Shown here piece after piece: positions 7,596 to 15,138 of a DNA stretch of 64,000 nucleotides. The position numbers were made by a program, and so were the translations under genes. The DNA comes from Marinibacterium anthonyi. Its GTDB lineage: Bacteria > Pseudomonadota > Alphaproteobacteria > Rhodobacterales > Rhodobacteraceae. The stretch covers positions 5,287,501-5,351,500 of the forward strand of contig CP031585.1 in assembly GCA_003217735.2 (NCBI GenBank), given 5' to 3'. How positions within the stretch are numbered: the stretch's first letter is position 1; each line of letters begins with the position of its first letter. The notes under the pieces are model-generated. The model was not told the origin of the DNA and ran no database searches. It saw only the letters and a list, made by a program, of their open reading frames with translations.

Positions 7596-8324
7596 CTAGG
7601 CATCCTTTGCCACCCGCGCCAGCGTGATCACACAAACGCGTGCTGCACCTGCAGCATGCGCCGCTTCTGCGGTGGCGGCAAGAGTGGCCCCGCTGGTCAT
7701 CACGTCGTCCACCAGCAAAAGCGATCGCCCGGTGATCCGGTCGCGCCGCCAGGGATGCACCCGGATCGCGCCGCGCAGGATATCGGCCCGTTCATCGGCG
7801 CCGCGCCCGTCAAGGCTGGGCGTCTTGACGGGGCGTTGGAACAGATCGGGGCAATGGTCCAGCCCCAGCGCACGCGCCATCCCCTGGGCCAGCAGGGCCG
7901 ACTGGTTGTAGCGGCGGCTGGCCAGCCGGCTGCGGTGCAGCGGCACCGGCGCGACCAGCATGCCGGGCTGGATGATCGGGCGGGCGGCGCGGGCCATCCA
8001 GGTGGCGGCGGTGCGCGCGATATCGGTGCGATCCCCATGTTTCAGCGCCAGCACCAGCTTGCGGCCCGTATCCTTGTACAGCAGCGCGGACCGCCCCCTG
8101 TCCCAGGGGCGCGGGCGCGTCATGCAATCGTCGCAGTCGATCCGGTGCCCGTCGCCCTGCCCCGGCAGCGGCACGCCGCAGCTTTCGCAGACCAGCCCGC
8201 CAATGAACGGCGTGTCCCGCCAACAGGCCGGGCACAGGCCGAAATCGCTTTCCACCAGGTCCCCGCAGGCCAGGCAGCGCGGCGGGTAGACCAGCGTCAA
8301 CAGCGTTTGCAATGTTCTGTGCAT
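7596..8324 (-). CDS. comF: ComF family phosphoribosyltransferase-like protein
   Basis: 242 residues. The N-terminus has a zinc-binding cysteine cluster (CLACGDLVES..CPACW..CESCG..CDDC), and the C-terminal half a type I phosphoribosyltransferase fold with LLLVDDVMTSGATL, the PRPP-binding loop. ComF proteins are linked to DNA uptake in naturally transformable bacteria; in Rhodobacteraceae a role in DNA import during gene-transfer-agent uptake has been discussed. Start at ATG 8324 is preferred over 8420, because the longer frame crosses the divergent methyltransferase start at 8343. Only 18 bases separate the two divergent genes. Confidence 0.9.
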   Translation of the reverse strand: MHRTLQTLLTLVYPPRCLACGDLVESDFGLCPACWRDTPFIGGLVCESCGVPLPGQGDGHRIDCDDCMTRPRPWDRGRSALLYKDTGRKLVLALKHGDRTDIARTAATWMARAARPIIQPGMLVAPVPLHRSRLASRRYNQSALLAQGMARALGLDHCPDLFQRPVKTPSLDGRGADERADILRGAIRVHPWRRDRITGRSLLLVDDVMTSGATLAATAEAAHAAGAARVCVITLARVAKDA

Positions 8325-8342
8325 GGGTCTACCTGATGCGCC

Positions 8343-9149
8343 ATGACCGGCCCCCGTCGCCTGACCGACCGCACCGCCCTGATGCGGCACCGCGCCCGCG
8401 CGCAGGATCCCTTCCTGCACCGCCTCGCCCGCGACGAGGCGCAGGATCGCCTGAGCCTGGTTAACAGGTCGTTTACGAAGATGGCCGTGGTCACGCCCTT
8501 CCCCGATCTGTGGTCCGGAACCGGCGCGCTATGCGTGCCGGATGACGAGCATCTGTCACTGGAACCCGAAGCCCACGACCTGGTCATCCACGCCATGGCG
8601 CTGCACTGGGCCGACGATCCGGTCGGCCAGCTGATCCAGTGCCGCCGCGCGCTGGAACCCGACGGGCTGATGCTGGCCATCCTGCCCGGCGGCCGCAGTT
8701 TCCATGAATTGCGCGCCGTGCTGGCCCAGGCCGAAACCGAAGTCACGGGCGGGCTGTCGCCCCGGGTGCTGCCGATGGGCGATGTGCGCGACCTGGGCGC
8801 GTTGCTGCAACGCGCCGGGCTGAACCTGCCGGTGGCCGATGCCGACACGCTGACCCTGACCTATCGCGACCTGGCGCACCTGGCCCGCGACCTGCGCGAC
8901 AGTGGCGAGTCGAACGCGCTTGACGCGCGCCTCCGGACCCCGACACCCAGGACGGTCCTGACCCGGGCGGCCGAGCTTTACGCCGCCACGTTCGCTGACG
9001 CCGACGGCCGCCTTCCCGCCACACTCGACCTCGTGACGTTGACCGGCTGGGCGCCCGGCCCGGATCAGCCGAAGCCGCTGCGCCCCGGGTCCGCGGCACA
9101 GCGTCTCGCCGAGGCGCTGAACACCACGGAAACCCGGCTGACGGATTGA
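8343..9149 (+). CDS. Methyltransferase-like protein of the BioC/NDUFAF5 type
   Basis: 268 residues. The order LVIHAMALHWADDPVGQLIQCRRALEPDGL..ILPGG..ELRAVL resembles BioC and mitochondrial NDUFAF5 (complex I assembly), in particular the LHW-DDP and L-PDG motifs. The usual SAM motif I (DLGCGxG) is absent: the corresponding region reads KMAVVTPFPDLWSG. It may therefore be non-methylating or bind SAM differently. The C-terminus (TGWAPGPDQPKPLRPGSAAQRL) is strongly conserved in alphaproteobacterial homologues. It is 51 bases upstream of hemH in the same direction and 18 bases from divergent comF. Function not established. Confidence 0.75.
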   Translation: MTGPRRLTDRTALMRHRARAQDPFLHRLARDEAQDRLSLVNRSFTKMAVVTPFPDLWSGTGALCVPDDEHLSLEPEAHDLVIHAMALHWADDPVGQLIQCRRALEPDGLMLAILPGGRSFHELRAVLAQAETEVTGGLSPRVLPMGDVRDLGALLQRAGLNLPVADADTLTLTYRDLAHLARDLRDSGESNALDARLRTPTPRTVLTRAAELYAATFADADGRLPATLDLVTLTGWAPGPDQPKPLRPGSAAQRLAEALNTTETRLTD

Positions 9150-9200
9150 CCCCCGCGACCCACGTCTTATCTCGCCCCGATAACCGCCCAGGAGGCCCCC

Positions 9201-10256
9201 ATGCCCGATCAGACCCGGCCCGCACATGCACCGTCCGACCATCCGGCCCTGCCGGCCGAACGGGTCGGCATCCTGCTGGCCAACCTCGGCACGCCGGACG
9301 GCACCGATTACTGGTCAATGCGCCGTTACCTGGGCGAATTCCTGTCCGACAAGCGGGTCATCGATTATCCGTCCTGGAAATGGCAGCCGATCCTGCAGCT
9401 GATCGTGCTGTCGAAACGCCCGTTCTCGTCTGGCGCGGCCTATCGGTCGATCTGGAACACCGAGGCGGACGAAAGCCCGCTGATGACGATCACCAAGGCG
9501 CAGACCGCCAAGATCGCCGAAACGCTGAAAGCCACCCATGGCGACGCTGTCATGGTCGATTACTGCATGCGCTACGGCAATCCGTCGACCGAATCCAAGG
9601 TGCGCGCGATGATCGAGGCCGGGTGCCACAAGATCCTGTTTTTCCCGCTGTACCCGCAATATGCCGGCGCCACGGTGGCCACCGCGAACGACCAGTTCTT
9701 CCGCGCCCTGATGGCCGAGAAATGGCAGCCCGCGACCCGCACCGTGCCGCCCTATTTCGACAATCCGCTTTACATCGATGCGCTGGCGGCTTCGGTTCAA
9801 CGCAGCTACGCCGAGATGGAGCAGGAACCGGACATCCTGCTGTGTTCCTACCACGGGCTGCCCGAACGTTACCTTATGGAGGGCGATCCCTATCACTGCC
9901 AGTGCCAGAAGACGACGCGGCTGCTGAAGGAACGGCTGGGCTGGGCCGATGACCGGATCGCCACGACCTTCCAGTCCAAGTTCGGCCCCGAGGAATGGCT
10001 GAAGCCCTATACCGTGGAAGAGGTCGCGCGGCTGGCGAAGGCGGGCAAGAAGCGGATCGCGGTCTGTGCGCCGGCGTTTTCGGCCGATTGCATCGAGACG
10101 CTGGAAGAGATCAACGAAGAGATCCGCGAAAGCTTTGAACATGCCGGCGGCGAAAGCTTTACCTATATTCCCTGCCTTAACGACGACGACGCCCATATCA
10201 CGGCGCTGACATCGGTGATCCGCGACAATCTGAAGGGCTGGCTGGACGCCGGCTGA
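9201..10256 (+). CDS. hemH: Ferrochelatase
   Basis: 351 residues. HemH inserts Fe2+ into protoporphyrin IX, the last step of protoheme synthesis. Features: GILLANLGTPDG at the N-terminus, the RYLGEFLSDKRVI segment, MRYGNPS, FFPLYPQYAGATVATA, the active-site SYHGLPERY with the metal-ligand His, and the C-terminal FSADCIETLEEI. A strong GGAGG ribosome site precedes ATG 9201. It is followed by a bidirectional hairpin terminator at 10315-10338. HemJ, which makes its substrate, and HemW are encoded elsewhere in the window. Confidence 0.97.
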   Translation: MPDQTRPAHAPSDHPALPAERVGILLANLGTPDGTDYWSMRRYLGEFLSDKRVIDYPSWKWQPILQLIVLSKRPFSSGAAYRSIWNTEADESPLMTITKAQTAKIAETLKATHGDAVMVDYCMRYGNPSTESKVRAMIEAGCHKILFFPLYPQYAGATVATANDQFFRALMAEKWQPATRTVPPYFDNPLYIDALAASVQRSYAEMEQEPDILLCSYHGLPERYLMEGDPYHCQCQKTTRLLKERLGWADDRIATTFQSKFGPEEWLKPYTVEEVARLAKAGKKRIAVCAPAFSADCIETLEEINEEIRESFEHAGGESFTYIPCLNDDDAHITALTSVIRDNLKGWLDAG

Positions 10257-10314
10257 GGCCCGGGCGCGGCCTGTGTCGAGGCCTGTTTCGCGACCGGCCC
10301 TTGGAAACAGAAAA

Positions 10315-10338
10315 GGCGGCCCGTTAACCTGGGCCGCC
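10315..10338. terminator. Bidirectional terminator between hemH and the first microprotein gene
   Basis: Perfect 8-bp stem GGCGGCCC/GGGCCGCC with an 8-nt loop. A T-run follows on the plus strand (TTTCCC) and on the minus strand (TTTT), so it can terminate both convergent transcripts. Confidence 0.85.
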
Positions 10339-10362
10339 TTTCCCTTGCGAGGTAGTCTGGTC

Positions 10363-10545
10363 TTAGCTGGCGGCGACGGCGGCGGCCACGACGACCAGCA
10401 GCAGCAGGGGCAGCAGGATGCCGGCCGACGAACCGGTGGTTTCTTCGACGATGACCGGGGCTTCGACGATCGGCTCTTCCAGCGAACCGGCGGTTGCGGC
10501 GGAAGCGGCGACGGCGAATGCGGCGGCTGCGATGAGTTTCTTCAT
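10363..10545 (-). CDS. 60-residue exported/membrane microprotein, copy 1
   Basis: 60 residues, starting at ATG 10545 after a clear GGAG site. Residues 1-19 (MKKLIAAAAFAVAASAATA) form a signal peptide with a likely Ala-x-Ala cut. The mature part has an acidic, Val/Glu/Pro-rich segment (GSLEEPIVEAPVIVEETTG) and a C-terminal hydrophobic segment of about 19 residues (ILLPLLLLVVVAAAVA) that could span the inner membrane or cause retention. Residues 20-60 are identical to copy 2 at 10770-10952, although the codons differ at several places. I know no function for this family. It has its own ribosome site and terminator. Confidence 0.8.
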   Translation of the reverse strand: MKKLIAAAAFAVAASAATAGSLEEPIVEAPVIVEETTGSSAGILLPLLLLVVVAAAVAAS

Positions 10546-10729
10546 GGTGATCTCCTTCAGTGCGCCACCACGGGAACGGGGCGCGGACAAACTTCGTGTG
10601 TGGAAGAACTAAAGCAGTGAACCGGGGGACTTGAAAGAAAACACGCAGGCCGGGCACCGGCAATGCGACCGGTGTGACAGTTCGGCATCGGAAGATCCGA
10701 TGGCCGACCCGATGGCCCAAACGAAAAAA

Positions 10730-10747
10730 GGCGGCGCGAGCGCCGCC
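10730..10747. terminator. Terminator after microprotein copy 2
   Basis: 7-bp stem GGCGGCG/CGCCGCC with a CGAG loop, flanked by T-runs in both directions (six T on the minus strand, five on the plus). It lies 22 bases after the stop of the minus-strand gene 10770-10952. Confidence 0.88.
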
Positions 10748-10769
10748 TTTTTCCTAAGTATAGTGCCGT

Positions 10770-10952
10770 TCAGCTTGCTGCGACAGCAGCGGCCACGACG
10801 ACCAGCAGCAGCAGCGGAAGCAGGATGCCTGCCGACGAGCCGGTGGTTTCTTCGACGATGACCGGAGCTTCGACGATCGGCTCTTCCAGGCTGCCGGCCG
10901 AAGCGGTCGTTGCAGCGGCTGCGAAAGCGGCGGCGATGACGAGTTTCTTCAT
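10770..10952 (-). CDS. 60-residue exported/membrane microprotein, copy 2
   Basis: 60 residues from ATG 10952, preceded by GGAGG. The signal peptide (MKKLVIAAAFAAAATTASA) differs from copy 1 at several positions, but the 41 residues after it are identical. Differences between the two genes in this part are all silent, for example in the codons of the C-terminal Val/Ala stretch. Each copy has its own ribosome site and hairpin terminator, so they form two separate transcription units in tandem. Mature topology would be a short periplasmic acidic segment followed by one membrane-spanning helix. No known family recognised. Confidence 0.8.
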   Translation of the reverse strand: MKKLVIAAAFAAAATTASAGSLEEPIVEAPVIVEETTGSSAGILLPLLLLVVVAAAVAAS

Positions 10953-11092
10953 GTTAACCTCCAGATAAAGCGTCGCCCAAATGGTTAACGGACGACGCAC
11001 CCAAGACTTACCTCGTAGGATCTTCTAAGCAGCAAAACTAGGCCATTGCAAACGCTTGTCAGAGCCGTCCCACTTGGCATTTCCCGATGTCG

Positions 11093-11719
11093 TCAAATTA
11101 GCAACACCTGCGTTCCGACCTTGGCCATCCCGAAAAGCTCGGCGATATTCTCGTTGTAAAGGCCGATGCAACCGTTCGACGACCGCCGCCCGATCTTGCG
11201 CGTGTCGTGGGTGCCGTGGATCCGGTAGTATTTCCAGCCCAGGTACAGCGCGTGCGTGCCCAGCGGGTTGTTCGGCCCCGGCGGGATGTAATCCGGCCAT
11301 TCCGGGTTGCGCTTTTTCATCGACGGCGTCGGCGACCAGCTGGGTCCGACCACCTTCTGCACGACCGAGGTGCGGCCCCGGCGCGTCAGCTCTTCGGTCA
11401 GGGGCACGGAGGATGGGTAAAGCTTGTAGACCGATTCGTCCTCGGACCAGTAATGCAGGGCGCGCGACTGGGTATCGACCAGGATCGCGCCGTTGCGCAG
11501 CGACGAGAAATGCGGCCGCCATGCCATCGCCCGGAAACTCGATATGTTGCGCGCCACCGCAGGTTCCGGTGCCGGCTCCGGGTACAGGACCGATTCCAGG
11601 TTCGGGTCCACGGCACCGGGGTCGCTGGCCTGTCCCAGGGCCGGGGCGCCGATGATTGCGGCGCCGCCAGCCAGGAAGACGCGTCGGGTTGGACTGGAAA
11701 AGATGTGCTTCTTCGCCAT
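11093..11719 (-). CDS. L,D-transpeptidase (YkuD domain), probable Tat substrate
   Basis: 208 residues. The N-terminus has a twin-arginine-type signal (PTRRVFLAGGAAIIGAPALG). The YkuD domain follows, with the catalytic motif in the form HGTHDTRKIGRRSSNGCIGL near the C-terminus, where His and Cys are the active-site residues. Such enzymes form 3-3 peptidoglycan cross-links or anchor proteins to peptidoglycan in the periplasm. It diverges from the CAP-domain lipoprotein gene across a 164-base spacer, which should carry both promoters. A second, unrelated-length L,D-transpeptidase is 0.75 kb away. Confidence 0.9.
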   Translation of the reverse strand: MAKKHIFSSPTRRVFLAGGAAIIGAPALGQASDPGAVDPNLESVLYPEPAPEPAVARNISSFRAMAWRPHFSSLRNGAILVDTQSRALHYWSEDESVYKLYPSSVPLTEELTRRGRTSVVQKVVGPSWSPTPSMKKRNPEWPDYIPPGPNNPLGTHALYLGWKYYRIHGTHDTRKIGRRSSNGCIGLYNENIAELFGMAKVGTQVLLI

Positions 11720-11883
11720 GGTCCCGTTCCTTTCACATACTGAACAGCCGATGCTGTATGTTATGGCGGGAATGCCTCAGTCGCAAACCAAACGGGCATG
11801 ACAGCCGACCTGACACGGAAGTGAATTTGCCTCCGCCCGCCTGGCACGCTAAATCCTGCGGGTGAATTGACCACGGGAACCCC

Positions 11884-12390
11884 ATGCTGCGCCTATTTTC
11901 CCTGCTTCTGGCCGGAGCCCTGCTGCTTTCGGCCTGTACCGCAACCGATTACACCGGAACTTCGGCCGGATCGTCGAACAACGTGTACCGGATTCGATCC
12001 GGCGACACGTCGAAGATCCAGTTCAGAATGCTCGATTCGGTCAATTCGCTCAGATCGGCCGCCGGCGCCGGTCCGGTACAGCTGAACTCTCAGCTCACCG
12101 CCGCCGCCGCGACCCATTCCCGCGACATGTCGGTCCAGAACCGGCCCTGGCACTTCGGCTCCGACGGCTCTTCGCCGATCGACCGGGTCCAGCGCGCTGG
12201 ATACACCGGCCGCTTCCTGGGCGAAAACATCTCGGAAACCTACGAGACCGAGATCGAGACGCTCGGCGCCTGGATGGACCAGCCCGGCACACGGTCGGTG
12301 ATCCTGGATCCCTCGGCCGTGAACATGGGCTTTTCCTGGTACCAGGAAAAGGGCGGCAAGATCTGGTGGACGCTGGTGATGGGCGGCTGA
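11884..12390 (+). CDS. CAP-domain (SCP-like) lipoprotein
   Basis: 168 residues. The signal peptide ends in a lipobox (LLLSAC, Cys18), so the protein is predicted to be lipid-anchored, probably to the outer membrane. The CAP domain shows NSLRSAAGAGPVQLNSQLTAAAATHSRDMS, the H-GSDGSSP-DR segment and GENISETYETEIETLGAWMDQPG, with GFSWYQ-KGGKIWWTLVMG at the end. Bacterial CAP proteins are secreted or envelope proteins without a settled function. Its position between two L,D-transpeptidases suggests a cell-envelope role. Confidence 0.88.
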   Translation: MLRLFSLLLAGALLLSACTATDYTGTSAGSSNNVYRIRSGDTSKIQFRMLDSVNSLRSAAGAGPVQLNSQLTAAAATHSRDMSVQNRPWHFGSDGSSPIDRVQRAGYTGRFLGENISETYETEIETLGAWMDQPGTRSVILDPSAVNMGFSWYQEKGGKIWWTLVMGG

Positions 12391-12413
12391 CGCTGCTGGA
12401 TCAGGTTTGAGAC

Positions 12414-12464
12414 GGGCGGCCGACGCCGCCCGACACGGCCTGTAATGGGCAGCCCATGCTGCCC
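12414..12464. repeat. Two tandem 7-bp-stem hairpins in a convergent intergenic region
   Basis: GGGCGGC-CGAC-GCCGCCC (12414-12431) and GGGCAGC-CCAT-GCTGCCC (12447-12464), each with a 7-bp stem and 4-nt loop and 15 bases apart. They lie between the convergent CAP and L,D-transpeptidase genes. No T-run follows, so they are weak terminators at best, but either could protect mRNA 3' ends. Confidence 0.7.
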
Positions 12465-12472
12465 GGCGCGAC

Positions 12473-12967
12473 CTAGGGCCGGATCGTGATCAGCGTGCCG
12501 ACCCGGACCATCGAATAGATCTCGCTGATTTCCTTGTCCTTGACCGAAATGCAGCCGGCCGTCCAATCCTTGCCCTTGGCGCGGGTCAGGTTCGGCTGGC
12601 CATGGATAAAGATGTCCCCGCCCGGTTCCTTGCCCAGCGACGCCGCATAGGCGCGGTCGGCGGAATTGGGATACGAAATCCCCAGCGACAGGAAAAAGCT
12701 GCTGCGCGGGTTCTTCCGGTCGATCAGATAGCTGCCCTCGGGCGTCTTGCCATCGCCCTTGAACTGCTTATGACCGGCCGGGGCGAAGCCCAGGTCGATG
12801 TCGTAATCCTTCAGAATTTCCGTTCCGTGCAGCAGGTACATCTTTCGTGCCGACTTGTTGATCACGACCGATGTCACTTCGGGTCCTGTATAGACCTCGT
12901 ATTTTCTGCTGCACGCCGACAGTGCTGCCACGGACAGCGCCGATGCCATCATGAATCTGCGGTTCAT
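12473..12967 (-). CDS. L,D-transpeptidase family protein (YafK/ErfK type), lipoprotein-like
   Basis: 164 residues. The N-terminus (MNRRFMMASALSVAALSAC) ends in a possible lipobox, with Cys19. The YkuD domain covers most of the rest (VVINKSARKMYLLHGTEILKDYDIDLGFAPAGHKQFKGDGKTPEG), with the catalytic stretch HGQPN..DWTAGCISVKDKEI containing the active-site His and Cys. It resembles DpaA/YafK-type enzymes, some of which cleave rather than form peptidoglycan bonds; which applies here cannot be seen. It converges with the CAP gene. Confidence 0.88.
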   Translation of the reverse strand: MNRRFMMASALSVAALSACSRKYEVYTGPEVTSVVINKSARKMYLLHGTEILKDYDIDLGFAPAGHKQFKGDGKTPEGSYLIDRKNPRSSFFLSLGISYPNSADRAYAASLGKEPGGDIFIHGQPNLTRAKGKDWTAGCISVKDKEISEIYSMVRVGTLITIRP

Positions 12968-13026
12968 TGCCTGAAACCTTGTTTGCCTCGAAACCGAAAA
13001 TACACGTTTTCAGGTCGGGTAAGAAG

Positions 13027-13809
13027 TCAATTATCGCTGGTTTTACCGTCCATTCGCGCCTCGATCGCAGCCAGCCGGCGCAGCACTTCCTCGCGGTAGG
13101 CGTCGGTCTGGCCCACGGTCTCGGCATCGTGGGCATCCTGCATCGAATTCACGATCAGGCCGACCAGCAGGTTCACCACCGCAAAGCTGGTAACGATGAT
13201 GAACGGCACGAAGAACGCCCAGGCGTATTCGTATTGCGCCATCACCGGGCGCACGATGCCCATCGACCAGCTTTCCAGCGTCATGATCTGGAACAGCGTA
13301 TAGGCCGACCGGCCCATGGTGCCGAACCATTCCGGGAAGCTATCGGAAAACAGGTTCGTCGCCATCACGGCGCCGATGTAGAAGATCATCGCCATCATCA
13401 GGAAGACACTGGCCATGCCCGGCACCGCCCGGATGAACCCTTCGACAACCCGCCGCAGCCGGGGCGCGGCCGACACCACGCGCAGCACCCGCAGGATCCT
13501 GAGCGCCCTGAGAACCGACAGGCTTTGCGCGCCGGGAACCAGCGCGATGCCGACGATGATGAAGTCGAAGATGTTCCAGCCATTGGCGAAGAACCGCAGC
13601 CCGTAGGCATAGAACTTCAGCGCGATCTCAAGGATGAAGATGCACAGGCACAGCTGGTCGATGGTGATCAGCAGCGGCCCGACCAGGTGATCCAGCCGGC
13701 CCGACGTCTCAAGCCCCAGGACGATGGCGTTCAGAACGATGACGCCAATCACGAAATTTCCGGTCCCCGGCTTTTCCAGCCAGTACGCCACCTTCTCCCG
13801 ACTCGTCAT
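13027..13809 (-). CDS. NaChBac-type voltage-gated sodium channel
   Basis: 260 residues. A single-domain six-helix channel that forms tetramers in the inner membrane. S4 voltage sensor (VLRALRILRVLRVV) carries arginines at 101, 104, 107 and 110. The pore holds TLESWSM at 177-183, the same selectivity filter as in NavAb and the marine Roseobacter channels, which marks sodium rather than calcium selectivity. S6 (VTSFAVVNLLVGLIVNSMQD) carries the conserved Asn. A short C-terminal coiled coil (about 236-255) would help assembly. ATG 13809 is preferred over the longer frame to 13980, which overlaps the upstream gene. It follows the RNA methyltransferase gene by 32 bases. Confidence 0.95.
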   Translation of the reverse strand: MTSREKVAYWLEKPGTGNFVIGVIVLNAIVLGLETSGRLDHLVGPLLITIDQLCLCIFILEIALKFYAYGLRFFANGWNIFDFIIVGIALVPGAQSLSVLRALRILRVLRVVSAAPRLRRVVEGFIRAVPGMASVFLMMAMIFYIGAVMATNLFSDSFPEWFGTMGRSAYTLFQIMTLESWSMGIVRPVMAQYEYAWAFFVPFIIVTSFAVVNLLVGLIVNSMQDAHDAETVGQTDAYREEVLRRLAAIEARMDGKTSDN

Positions 13810-13841
13810 GCCTGCCCGCCTGCCTGGAAACCCTTGTCCGT

Positions 13842-15071
13842 CTAATGCGATAGAGAAAACGCTGCGGCAAGCTCGACATGGGTCGACCACCGGAATTGGT
13901 CCACCACCTGCACCCAACGCAGGCGATATCCCGCCTCGGTCAGACACCTGGCGTCGCGCGCGAATGTCACCGGGTTGCACGACACCGCCGCCACGACCGG
14001 CACCCGCGCATCGGCGATCGCCTCCGTCTGGGCCTGCGCACCGGCGCGCGGCGGATCGATGACGACGGCGTCGAAGCGGCGCAATTCATCCGCCATCAAC
14101 GGTCGGCGGAACAGGTCGCGCGCCTCGGTCGCGACCCTGCGCAGCCCCTGCGCGTGCCGCCATCCCCGGTCCAGCGCGGCCAGCATCTCGGGCACCGCCT
14201 CGACGCCATGCACCTCGGCCCGGTGGGCCAGCGGCAGGGTGAACGTCCCGCTGCCGCAGAACAGGTCGGCGATGCGTTTCGCGCCCGTGGTGATCTCGTC
14301 CACGGCGGCCAGCAACGCGGCCTCGCCCTCGCGCGTGGCCTGCAGGAAGGCACCGGGCGGCGGGGTGACGGGGACGCCGCCAAAGACCTGCTCGGGCGGC
14401 ATCCGGGTGGCGACGGTCTCGTCCTCCCAGGCCAGCCGCGCCAGGTCACAATCCTGCGCCAGCCCCGCCAGCTCGATCCTCAGTGGCCCGTCCAGCTCCT
14501 TTCCGCCCCGGGCCGAAACATCCAGCCCGTTGCGCGTTGCGGTCATCGTCACCGCCAGCGCGCCCTTGCGCGAGGCCCCGACGCGCGCCAGCGCCTCGGC
14601 CGTCGCCAGCCCTGCAATCAGCTCGGGCGCCAGCAGCCGGCAATTCGGAATCTCTGTGATCACATCCGACGCACGGCCGTAAAACCCTGCCATCGCGCCC
14701 TTTTTCGTCCGCCGCACGGCAACGGTCGCGCGCCGCCTCGACTGCGCCGGCGATGTGATCACATCGCGAAACTCGGTTTCCACCCCCTGCGCCTGCAACG
14801 CATGGCGCACCACGTCCAGCTTCCAGCCGGCGACAAACCCGTCCGACGCATGCTGCAACGCACATCCCCCGCAGGCCTTGTAATGCGGACAGGGCGCGGC
14901 CACGCGATCGCCCGAAGGCTCGACGATCCGTGCATCGACCAGCCGATCGCCTTCGCGCCGGCCTTCCACCACTTCCCCCGGCAGGGTGCGCGGCACATAG
15001 ACGGGCCCGGGCGCGATCCCGTCCCCCTGGTGGCCCAATCGCTCGATCCGATGGCGCTCGGTCTGGCTCAA
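13842..15071 (-). CDS. Class I SAM-dependent RNA (uracil-5-) methyltransferase, TrmA/RlmD family
   Basis: 409 residues. A TRAM-like N-terminal domain (GHQGDGIAPGPVYVPRTLPGE) is followed by iron-sulfur cysteines (C61, C67, C70 in CPHYKACGGC and one in PNCRLL near 150). The catalytic domain has the SAM motif DLFCGSGTFTLPL, DPPRAG, and SCNP with the catalytic Cys. Family members make 5-methyluridine in 23S rRNA or tRNA; the exact target is not certain. The start is a TTG at 15071, placed 7 bases after a strong AGGAG. That ribosome site lies inside a copy of the dispersed AAATACCCC repeat. Confidence 0.9.
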   Translation of the reverse strand: MSQTERHRIERLGHQGDGIAPGPVYVPRTLPGEVVEGRREGDRLVDARIVEPSGDRVAAPCPHYKACGGCALQHASDGFVAGWKLDVVRHALQAQGVETEFRDVITSPAQSRRRATVAVRRTKKGAMAGFYGRASDVITEIPNCRLLAPELIAGLATAEALARVGASRKGALAVTMTATRNGLDVSARGGKELDGPLRIELAGLAQDCDLARLAWEDETVATRMPPEQVFGGVPVTPPPGAFLQATREGEAALLAAVDEITTGAKRIADLFCGSGTFTLPLAHRAEVHGVEAVPEMLAALDRGWRHAQGLRRVATEARDLFRRPLMADELRRFDAVVIDPPRAGAQAQTEAIADARVPVVAAVSCNPVTFARDARCLTEAGYRLRWVQVVDQFRWSTHVELAAAFSLSH

Positions 15072-15080
15072 GGCGGTACT

Positions 15081-15110
15081 CCTGCTTCTTTCTCTTCAGA
15101 AATACCCCGA
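15081..15110 (+). repeat. Dispersed pyrimidine-rich AAATACCCC repeat, copy 2
   Basis: Core CTGCTTCTTTCTCTT followed by CAGAAATACCCC, one of three copies in the window. Its complement supplies the ribosome binding site of the downstream RNA methyltransferase gene on the minus strand. Confidence 0.55.
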
Positions 15111-15138
15111 TACCGCCGTCCGCCAAAGAGGCCAACGT

